A stretch of DNA of 15,778 bases, taken from Micrococcales bacterium (GTDB taxonomy: Bacteria > Actinomycetota > Actinomycetes > Actinomycetales > Dermatophilaceae). Position numbers and translations under genes: made by a program. Of this stretch, positions 7,539 to 13,114 are shown piece by piece. Every line of letters begins with the position of its first letter. Position 1 is the first letter of the stretch. Location of the stretch: assembly GCA_003132125.1 (NCBI GenBank), contig PKWT01000082.1, positions 1-15,778 of the forward strand. Direction: 5' to 3'. Below the pieces are notes generated by a model that had not been told where the DNA came from, made no database searches, and saw nothing but the letters and a program-made list of their open reading frames with translations.

Positions 7539-7554
7539 GGGATGGGCACCGCTA

Positions 7555-7633
7555 CTCATCCCCTGTGGATGAGACTCGGCCCCGTCCGAGGCGGTGACAG
7601 ATTCCTCAGGAAGACCCATCCCTGGAGGAATCT
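7555..7633 (+). promoter_or_regulatory. Three-hairpin leader that buries the ribosome binding site
   Basis: Hairpin 1: CTCATCC (7555-7561) with GGATGAG (7567-7573), perfect 7 bp. Hairpin 2: CTCGG (7575-7579) with CCGAG (7586-7590). Hairpin 3: AGATTCCTCAGG (7599-7610) with CCTGGAGGAATCT (7621-7633), 12 bp with one bulged G and a 10-base loop. The right arm of hairpin 3 contains the whole GGAGGAA ribosome site of the ThiF-like gene and ends two bases before its ATG at 7635. In RNA this would block initiation unless opened by a ligand, protein, temperature or the ribosome itself. A DNA operator is the alternative for the longest dyad. Confidence 0.55.
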
Positions 7634-7634
7634 C

Positions 7635-8648
7635 ATGCACGGCAGACCCCGTCTCAAGAGCCATGTACCGCTACTTCGGCGTGGCCCCGGATCACTCCAG
7701 CTCGGCGTGTACCGAGACGGCGGAGTCGTTCTAGACGGGCTCAGCGACGCCGAGATCGCCGTGGTGAGGGGACTCGACGGCAGCGTGGACACCCACACCC
7801 TGTATGCCGGGGCGGCCGCCGCCGGGGTAGCCGCCGGTCGGCTGTCGGCCCTGATCGCAACGCTGGACGAGCACCACCTCCTGGTCGACGCGGCCACGGA
7901 CCGCGCCTGCTTGTCCCCGATCGACGAGCCCCGGCGCCATCTGCTGCAGCCAGACGCAACGGCGGTTGCGGCGGCGTACGGCCTGTCCGGCGACGGCTTC
8001 GACCGCGTCGCTGCCAGATCCACTCAGCATGTGGTCATCAGCGCCGAGGGCGACCTGCCCTGCGCATTGGCAGATCTCCTTCGGGTCGGAGGGGTCGGCC
8101 GGGTCAGTGTGGGCGCGAACGCCATGAACATGCTGGACCTCGATCTGCGCGGGCACCGGACAGGCGTGAAACGTGCCACGTTCGGGTCACCATCGAAGAT
8201 GCCGGACCTGGTGGTCCTGGCTGCTGTGGGAGCAGTCTGTGCCGACGCGGGCGCGCCATGGCTGCGCCGCGGCATACCGCATCTGCCGGTGGTGGTTCAA
8301 GGTCACCGGGTCCAGGTCGGTCCCCTCATCACGGGCGGCGACGGGCCCTGCCTCTCGTGTCTGGATCTGCACCGCCGCGACCGGGACGCCGCCTGGCCAG
8401 CGCTCCTGTCACAGCTCGCCCCACAGGGGTCGTTCCTGCCCAGCGCATCCGTCAACTGTGAGAGCACACTCACGGCCATGACCATCGGCGCCGCGGCCAT
8501 GATCATTCACACGTGTTTGGACGGTCAGCCGGTGTCGGACGACCTCTCGCTGGAGCTCTCCCTGCCTTGGCCGACGATCCAGAACCGACGATGGCTCGCG
8601 CATCCGATGTGCGAGTGTTTGGCCGGGCAAGGGACAATGACGGGGTGA
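7635..8648 (+). CDS. ThiF/TOMM cyclodehydratase-like protein with four-cysteine zinc site
   Basis: A 337-residue protein resembling the leader-binding/ThiF-like half of azole peptide cyclodehydratases and M. tuberculosis Rv3196 (from memory). An N-terminal segment (1-90) like a peptide-binding wHTH domain precedes a Rossmann-like E1 fold (about 130-300): QHVVISAEGDLPCALADLLRVGGVGRVSVG, then DLVVLAAVGAV and VVVQGHRVQVGPLITGGDGPCLSC. Cys239/Cys242 (CLSC) and Cys326/Cys328 (CEC) form the zinc site typical of E1-like proteins. The usual GxGxxG of active E1 enzymes is not evident, so adenylation is doubtful. No short precursor peptide or YcaO gene is nearby, so a classic TOMM cluster is unlikely. 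ATG 7635 is chosen over upstream in-frame starts for its GGAGGAA site. Its stop overlaps the start of the ABC1 kinase (GTGA). Confidence 0.8.
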   Translation: MHGRPRLKSHVPLLRRGPGSLQLGVYRDGGVVLDGLSDAEIAVVRGLDGSVDTHTLYAGAAAAGVAAGRLSALIATLDEHHLLVDAATDRACLSPIDEPRRHLLQPDATAVAAAYGLSGDGFDRVAARSTQHVVISAEGDLPCALADLLRVGGVGRVSVGANAMNMLDLDLRGHRTGVKRATFGSPSKMPDLVVLAAVGAVCADAGAPWLRRGIPHLPVVVQGHRVQVGPLITGGDGPCLSCLDLHRRDRDAAWPALLSQLAPQGSFLPSASVNCESTLTAMTIGAAAMIIHTCLDGQPVSDDLSLELSLPWPTIQNRRWLAHPMCECLAGQGTMTG

Positions 8649-9973
8649 GCCAGCTCCCCCGCAAGGCAGTGATGCGCACGGCCAAGCTTGCGGCGCTGCC
8701 GTTGGGGTTCGCCGGGCGCACCGCGCTGGGCCTGGGCAAGCGGGTCGGCGGCCGATCAGCTGAGCTTGTCGCCGCCGAGGTACAGGCCCGCACGGCCGAA
8801 CAGATCTTCAAGGTCCTGGGTGAGCTCAAGGGCGGGGCGATGAAGTTCGGCCAGGCGCTGTCGATCTTCGAGGCTGCGATGCCTGAAGAGTTCGCCGGGC
8901 CGTACCGCGCCACGTTGACCAAGCTGCAGGACGCCGCGCCGCCGATGCCCGCGTCGGTGGTCCATCGTGTGCTGGCCGCAGAGTTGGGGCCGCGGTGGAG
9001 ACAGAAGTTCGCCTCGTTCGACGACAGGCCCGCGGCGGCGGCCTCGATCGGCCAGGTGCACCGAGCCGTGTGGAAGGACGGTCGCGAGGTTGCGGTCAAG
9101 GTCCAGTACCCCGGCGCCGGGCATGCACTGATCAGCGACTTCAACCAGGTTTCCAGGGTCGCTCGCGTTGCGGCAGGGTGGATCCCGGGGCTGGAGATCA
9201 AACCGATCCTTGACGAGCTCAAGAGCCGGGTGGCCGAAGAGCTGGACTACGCGCTTGAGGCCAAGTCCCAGAAGATGTTTGCCGCAGCTTTCGCGGGCCA
9301 CCCAGACTTCGCCATCCCGGACGTGGTTTATCACAAGGGCAACGTCATCGTCACCGAATGGCTCGACGGGACTCCACTGTCGGCGATCATCGCGACCGGC
9401 TCGCAGCAGGCGCGTGACGAGGCGGCAACGCGCTACATGGAGTTCCTGCTCGTCGGGCCACAGCTGGCCGGGTTGCTGCACGCCGACCCACACCCCGGCA
9501 ACTTCCGGATGCTGGCTGACGGCCGACTCGGGGTCCTCGACTTCGGCGCGGTCAACCGGCTGCCCGACGGCCTACCGGTCGAGATGGGGCAGCTGCTCAC
9601 GCTGGCACTGTCCGGCGACTCCGAGGGTGCGCTCGAGGGTCTGCGTCAACACGGCTTCGTCAAGGCATCGATAGACATCGACGCGGACCAGCTGTTGGCC
9701 TTCCTCGAGCCGTTCATCGGGCCACTTCGCACCGACACCTTCACCTTCACCCGAGCCTGGCTGCGCGGTGTGTCCTTACGCCTCAACGATCCCCGCCGCT
9801 CCGACTTCGCACTGGGCTTCAAGCTCAACCTGCCGCCGTCGTACCTCTTGATCCACCGGGTGTGGCTCGGTGGCATCGGTGTCCTCTGCCAGATCCAGGG
9901 CGAGGTACATGGCCGGGCGACCGTGGACCGTTGGCTGCCCGAAGCCAGCCTTCCGCCCGTTCATCAGGCCTAG
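8645..9973 (+). CDS. ABC1/AarF/UbiB-like (ADCK) atypical kinase
   Basis: A 442-residue protein with all ADCK family marks: KFGQ (67-70) of the KxGQ helix, the Ala-rich AAASIGQVHRA loop (131-141) replacing a Gly-rich loop, catalytic-core Lys152 in VAVKVQYP, EELDYALEA (198-206), HADPHPGNF (279-287) and LDFG (298-301). Family members bind ATP and support isoprenoid lipid or quinone metabolism (UbiB, COQ8); Rv3197 is the likely mycobacterial counterpart. I see no C-terminal membrane helices of the E. coli UbiB kind. The GTG start overlaps the ThiF-like stop by four bases, so translation is coupled and the two are likely functional partners. The substrate is unknown; most actinobacteria use menaquinone, not ubiquinone, so a direct UbiB role is not assured. 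Confidence 0.93.
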   Translation: MSQLPRKAVMRTAKLAALPLGFAGRTALGLGKRVGGRSAELVAAEVQARTAEQIFKVLGELKGGAMKFGQALSIFEAAMPEEFAGPYRATLTKLQDAAPPMPASVVHRVLAAELGPRWRQKFASFDDRPAAAASIGQVHRAVWKDGREVAVKVQYPGAGHALISDFNQVSRVARVAAGWIPGLEIKPILDELKSRVAEELDYALEAKSQKMFAAAFAGHPDFAIPDVVYHKGNVIVTEWLDGTPLSAIIATGSQQARDEAATRYMEFLLVGPQLAGLLHADPHPGNFRMLADGRLGVLDFGAVNRLPDGLPVEMGQLLTLALSGDSEGALEGLRQHGFVKASIDIDADQLLAFLEPFIGPLRTDTFTFTRAWLRGVSLRLNDPRRSDFALGFKLNLPPSYLLIHRVWLGGIGVLCQIQGEVHGRATVDRWLPEASLPPVHQA

Positions 9974-10001
9974 TCAGCACCCGCCCAGGACGCACCAGGT
10001 T

Positions 10002-10063
10002 TCACCACCGCGTCCCACCACCGCGTCTCACCGCCGAGCCCTCACCACCGAGCCCTCACCACC
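10002..10063. repeat. Degenerate 12-14-bp tandem repeat at a convergent junction
   Basis: Units of the form TCACCACCGAGCCC start at 10002, 10016, 10028, 10042 and 10056; two are exact or nearly so (10028-10041 and 10042-10055 differ at one base). The last unit runs into the 3' end of the CxxC protein gene and supplies its stop codon. It fills most of the 82-bp gap after the ABC1 kinase; no terminator hairpin is evident. Confidence 0.55.
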
Positions 10064-10238
10064 AGGGCGAGTCGAGCTTGCCCTCGATACTCCGAAGGTT
10101 CTCGCGGCTGCAGCGGTCGCAGGTCCAGACCTGGCGACCATTCTCAACCCCGAGAGTCCAGGTGAGCCGGGCGGCGGACTCGTCGTCCGGCATACGCCCA
10201 CACCTCAGGCAGACCGGCGGCGTCGCGTCCTGGCTCAT
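10056..10238 (-). CDS. Small CxxC-CxxC protein, conserved hypothetical
   Basis: A 60-residue protein with CLRC near residue 10 and CDRC near residue 40, probably one zinc-binding knuckle, and a C-terminus SRENLRSIEGKLDSPWW that I recognise as a recurrent feature of small actinobacterial hypothetical proteins. The middle (LTWTLGVENGRQVWTC) is also typical. Function unknown. ATG 10238 is preceded by a GA-rich stretch but no clean ribosome site; an in-frame GTG at 10274 would add 12 residues. It follows the phosphodiesterase-like gene by about 50 bases on the same strand and probably shares its transcript. Its stop lies in the tandem repeat at the junction with the ABC1 kinase gene. Confidence 0.75.
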   Translation of the reverse strand: MSQDATPPVCLRCGRMPDDESAARLTWTLGVENGRQVWTCDRCSRENLRSIEGKLDSPWW

Positions 10239-10290
10239 TCGCCCAGTGTCGCCCTCAGCTGCCGGCATCGTCACGGGTTTGCAGATTTGT

Positions 10291-11847
10291 TCAGTCGTCG
10301 GCCAGCAGGTAGATGAACCCTGGGCCTTCGTCGCGATACGGAATGCCGAGTCCGTCGAGGGCCGGCCCCCACGAGCCGGTGACGGTGGAGTCCGATCCCT
10401 CGAAACCGTGGTCGGCGGTGAGCAGGAACGTCACCTGATCGGTGATCCCAAGACCATCGAGGTGGTCCAGGAAGGACACCAGGCGCGAGTCCGAGTCACG
10501 CAGAGAGTCACGAGCAACTTCGCTCCGCGGTCCGCCGGCGTGATGGCCCGCATCGCTCACGATGTTTGCCCACCACGTCAATCTGGGCGCCGAGTCCAGG
10601 CTCTGCCACAGCTGCCGCATCTGCTCCAGCCCGAGATCGTCGACCTGACTGCACCACGAGAAGTACGAGTCCGCCAAGTGAGCTTTGTCATGTACGTGAA
10701 CGGAGGCGTGCGCATCCGGGAGCTGGTCGTTCAGGCCGGCCGCCCCTGACGAGCTGCCGCTGGCCCGGACCATCGCCATCGTGGAATAGTCGGCGCCCCG
10801 ATCGACGGCCTCATTGACGCAGGCAGTACGCGGTGAGTTCCCTTGCGGAACAATGCTATTGACCATCTCGAACACCGTACGCACTGCGGGACGCAGCCAC
10901 TCGGCGCTGCGATGCCAGGTCGAGCTGTTGTTGGGAACGATCTGCTCACCTGTTTCGCGGTCATAGAAGACGTTGCCGAGGACTCCGTGCCTTCCAGGTC
11001 CGAGCCCGGTCAGGATCGAGGTGTGGTTGGTCAGGGTGACGCTCGGGAACTGCGCCACGGCCCCGCCGCGCAACGCAACACCCTTGTCGATGAGCCGCGC
11101 AAGGCCTGGCAGCTCACCGGACTCGGCCATGTGCAGCAGATCGCCGCAGTGTGCGCCATCCCAGAGGATGCCGATTACCTTGGGCTCGACCAACGCCTCA
11201 CTGTCGAAGTATGCCGCGAGCACGCTTCCGTCCAATGGGTCACCTGCGGCGTCGCGTAGGTCGCCGTCGGGAACGCCGGCCAGAGCGGCCAGCGTGGGGC
11301 CCACGTCGACGAGCCTGACGTGCTCGTCCACGATGCCGCGTGCGGCAACCCCCCTGCCGGACAACAACAATGGCGCCCTTGACTGGATGACATCCAGCGA
11401 ACCGTGTTCGCCGACGTGTCCGCCCTGCTCAGGGAAGAAATGGCGGGGCGTGTGCAGGACCGCAACGTCGGGGCTCCGGGTCGGGTCCGTGAACAGAGAG
11501 ATGATGCGCGCCGCGGCATAGGGATAGGAGTTGTCCCGCGAGCTGAGCGGGCTCGGCATGACGCACTCACGGTCATAGGGAAGGAACGCCATCGGGTCCT
11601 CGCGGGTGATGGGGTCCAGCCCCACCAGGACCTCGTGACGTCCGTCCTGGTGAAGCCGCACACGCCCGACGTGACTGGCGGCCATCGCCACCTGTCCGGC
11701 ATCTGATGTCCCGTTACCACTGACCGACCGCTCCCCATCGTCGACCCAGACAACCAGGTCGACGATGGGGGCAAGGTCAGGCGATGTCAGTGCCGCGATG
11801 ATGGACTCACGTCGGGACGACACCTGCGCGGCGGGAAGGGTGCTCAC
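10291..11847 (-). CDS. Alkaline phosphatase-superfamily protein (nucleotide pyrophosphatase/phosphodiesterase-like) with permuted order
   Basis: A 518-residue protein. Residues 222-518 look like the start and middle of a type I phosphodiesterase: metal-ligand Asp230 (VIGILWDGAH), FPSVTLTNHTSILTG (267-281) with nucleophile candidate Thr271 and Asn274, SDAGHHAGGP (431-440; Asp432, His436) and TADHG (477-481; Asp479, His480). The protein then ends about 38 residues later. The part normally at the C-terminus appears at the N-terminus: GEHGS (146-150; His148), APLLLSGRGV (158-167) and VRLVDVGPTLAALAGVP (177-193). The fold thus seems circularly permuted, with all six metal ligands present. No signal peptide, so cytosolic. 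GTG 11847 has a GGGTCGG-like site. It may hydrolyse phosphodiesters or nucleotides; the substrate is unknown. It leads the CxxC gene. Confidence 0.85.
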   Translation of the reverse strand: MSTLPAAQVSSRRESIIAALTSPDLAPIVDLVVWVDDGERSVSGNGTSDAGQVAMAASHVGRVRLHQDGRHEVLVGLDPITREDPMAFLPYDRECVMPSPLSSRDNSYPYAAARIISLFTDPTRSPDVAVLHTPRHFFPEQGGHVGEHGSLDVIQSRAPLLLSGRGVAARGIVDEHVRLVDVGPTLAALAGVPDGDLRDAAGDPLDGSVLAAYFDSEALVEPKVIGILWDGAHCGDLLHMAESGELPGLARLIDKGVALRGGAVAQFPSVTLTNHTSILTGLGPGRHGVLGNVFYDRETGEQIVPNNSSTWHRSAEWLRPAVRTVFEMVNSIVPQGNSPRTACVNEAVDRGADYSTMAMVRASGSSSGAAGLNDQLPDAHASVHVHDKAHLADSYFSWCSQVDDLGLEQMRQLWQSLDSAPRLTWWANIVSDAGHHAGGPRSEVARDSLRDSDSRLVSFLDHLDGLGITDQVTFLLTADHGFEGSDSTVTGSWGPALDGLGIPYRDEGPGFIYLLADD

Positions 11848-11926
11848 GACAACCGACCCTATCCGCCACCGCGGAGGTCTGCCGGTCGTCGCCAGCGTCC
11901 CGACCCGACCCGAACCTCACCCGACC

Positions 11927-12088
11927 TCACCCGGCCGGATTCGCCAGCCGGGACCGCCGAGCGTCAAGCTTGATCCGCAGCGCGCCGCGAGTCTTGGCCG
12001 GGGCCATACGAGTGGCCGTTGGCTCACCGGGATTCGAGATCTCCTCCATTCGAGCTCGAACGAGGATCATGCTCTGAAGCAAATACAT
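11927..12088 (-). CDS. Small basic protein of unknown function, downstream of whiB7
   Basis: A 53-residue ORF beginning MYLLQSMILVRARMEEI and rich in Arg/Lys towards the end (KTRGALRIKLDARRSRL). The ATG has a good AAGGAG site seven bases upstream, and third positions are G/C-rich, which supports coding. I do not recognise a family; there are no cysteines or clear membrane helix, although the first ten residues are hydrophobic. It lies 72 bases after the whiB7 stop on the same strand, behind an unusually AT-rich stretch (about 12089-12115), and may be read through from whiB7 or have its own promoter there. Confidence 0.5.
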   Translation of the reverse strand: MYLLQSMILVRARMEEISNPGEPTATRMAPAKTRGALRIKLDARRSRLANPAG

Positions 12089-12160
12089 GGTGAAACTCCT
12101 TGCAAACAAAAGGTTTGGGACCACGGCTGTGAAGGTCGTGGCTTCTGGAACGGAAGTCGC

Positions 12161-12448
12161 CTAGGCGGCAACCGAGTTCTTGCGGGGACGTCCGCGGGGA
12201 CGCTTGCGGGCGACGATCGTCCCTTGGACAAAGAGCTCGCCACCCCATACGCCCCATGGCTCCCCACGATTCAAGGCGCCGGCAAGGCACTCGATGCGAA
12301 CCGGGCATGCCCCACACAGGGTCTTGGCAAACTCGACATCGGCTGGGCTCTCGGCGAACCACAGCTCGGCGTCGGACTCCTGACACGGGATGTCAGAACC
12401 GGCGTCTTCGGCCTGCTCGTTCAGGTCAATGAGTGCGGTGAGCTGCAT
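12161..12448 (-). CDS. whiB7: WhiB7-type iron-sulfur transcription regulator
   Basis: A 95-residue Wbl protein. The [4Fe-4S] ligands are Cys22, Cys45, Cys48 and Cys54 (C-x22-C-x2-C-x5-C), followed by the turn EPWGVWGGE (63-71) and a C-terminal AT-hook KRPRGRPRKN (82-91). The AT-hook and the EPWGVWGG form mark the WhiB7/WblC subfamily, which binds the principal sigma factor and AT-rich DNA next to -35 elements and turns on intrinsic resistance to ribosome-targeting antibiotics. The ATG has a perfect ribosome site, AAGGAGGTGA (12464-12455), six bases upstream. The gene is preceded by a long leader with an 89-codon ORF and a strong terminator, and by uvrD2 further upstream, as in mycobacteria. 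Regulation by transcription attenuation and autoactivation is known for the family and looks likely here. Confidence 0.94.
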   Translation of the reverse strand: MQLTALIDLNEQAEDAGSDIPCQESDAELWFAESPADVEFAKTLCGACPVRIECLAGALNRGEPWGVWGGELFVQGTIVARKRPRGRPRKNSVAA

Positions 12449-12609
12449 CGGGTGTCACCTCCTTCGTTTCGTCTCCCCCGGTCAGGGGTCGAGCTCCCGG
12501 GTGTGTGTCATCACGCTGATCCGCGGCAACGCCCTGTGGGGCCGGCTGGGGATCGATCCTGCTTTTCTTCATCTGGCTGGCGGTCTTCCTGTGCGGGCGG
12601 CCACCGGGA
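12449..12609 (-). promoter_or_regulatory. Distal whiB7 leader with overlapping small ORFs
   Basis: Between the terminator and the whiB7 start I see no promoter hexamers or AT-rich element, so transcription probably arrives through the terminator. Two small ORFs exist: ATG 12511 to stop 12482 (9 residues, MTHTRELDP), and ATG 12572 to stop 12426 (48 residues, starting MKKSRIDPQ), which runs out of frame across the whiB7 start. Neither has a good ribosome site at normal spacing. Confidence 0.35.
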
Positions 12610-12652
12610 CAACACAAAGGCCGCGGATCCCGAATGTCGGGTTCCGCGGCCT
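12609..12652 (-). terminator. Strong intrinsic terminator upstream of whiB7 (candidate attenuator)
   Basis: Read on the minus strand, AGGCCGCGGAACCCG (12652-12638), a 5-base loop, CGGGATCCGCGGCCT (12632-12618), then TTGTGTTGT. The 15-bp stem has one mismatch, and the T-rich tail is on the minus side only, fixing its direction. It begins 21 bases after the stop of the 89-codon ORF and ends about 165 bases before whiB7. Confidence 0.82.
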
Positions 12653-12663
12653 GGAGGTGGCCT

Positions 12664-12680
12664 GGTCTAGGAGCTAGACC
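12664..12680 (-). promoter_or_regulatory. Hairpin containing the leader-ORF stop codon
   Basis: A perfect 7-bp inverted repeat, GGTCTAG / CTAGACC with a 3-base loop. The TAG stop of the 89-codon ORF (12676-12674) lies in its 5' arm on the minus strand. A ribosome at the stop would melt it, so it may report translation to the terminator just downstream. Confidence 0.5.
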
Positions 12681-12943
12681 GGTGGGCTCCAGGAGCGGAG
12701 GTGCGCAACATCCTTGACAGCAAGTGCCTTGTGAGTCGGGGCGTAGAACGAGGGAACAGACGTGGTCGCGGAGACTGTGCTGTCCGCACCGAGGCCGGCG
12801 AGCTCGCCGGGGCCGAACGAGGACAGACCCGTCCCCCAGAACGCACCGCTCACGCCGACAGTGAGGCTGCGGTCGGCGATCTGCGGGAACGCGAAGCGGA
12901 CGCGGGTGATCTGCGTCGTCTTCGTCATCGTGATGTTCTCCAT
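12674..12943 (-). CDS. 89-residue leader ORF upstream of whiB7
   Basis: ATG 12943 has a strong GAGGAGGT site eight bases upstream. The product begins MENITMTKTTQITRVRFAFP and continues with a Gly/Ser-rich middle (VSGAFWGTGLSSFGPGELAG, 31-50) and the end KDVAHLRSWSPPV. The first two thirds have strong G/C third positions, so this is a genuinely translated frame; bias is weaker near the 3' end. I do not recognise the family; no cysteines, no signal peptide, no clear membrane helix. In WhiB7/WblC loci an upstream ORF in the leader senses impaired translation; this one occupies that position but is longer than a typical leader peptide, so it may be a protein in its own right. An in-frame GTG at 12988 lacks a ribosome site. 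Confidence 0.75.
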   Translation of the reverse strand: MENITMTKTTQITRVRFAFPQIADRSLTVGVSGAFWGTGLSSFGPGELAGLGADSTVSATTSVPSFYAPTHKALAVKDVAHLRSWSPPV

Positions 12944-13016
12944 CAGGGCCAACCTCCTCACTGTTCTCGCGGGTCCGAGCACGGTCACCTGGACCGGCTG
13001 GGCTGGACGTAGGTTC

Positions 13017-13054
13017 AGATTAGGGCAGTCGCTTCATGCTCGCAACGTATTAAT
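13017..13054 (-). promoter_or_regulatory. Promoter of the leader ORF-whiB7 unit, with AT-rich element
   Basis: On the minus strand: AT-rich ATTAATA (13054-13048), two bases, -35 TTGCGA (13045-13040), 17-bp spacer, -10 TAATCT (13022-13017). The start would be near 13010, about 65 bases before the leader ORF. An AT-rich tract just upstream of the -35 is the feature WhiB7 recognises through its AT-hook, so autoactivation is plausible. Confidence 0.7.
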
Positions 13055-13114
13055 CGCGGATCTTTCTGAACACGGCAATCATGTCGAACGTCACGGCCCT
13101 CACCGCCACCGGGT

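Noticed and set aside
7635..8648. A classic TOMM/RiPP biosynthetic cluster
   Set aside because: No YcaO, no precursor peptide ORF, no dehydrogenase or transporter nearby; the partner is an ABC1 kinase.
12121..12141. Terminator after whiB7
   Set aside because: CCACGGC / GTCGTGG pairs with a mismatch and gives only a short stem; the T-rich run lies several bases away, so support is too weak to list.
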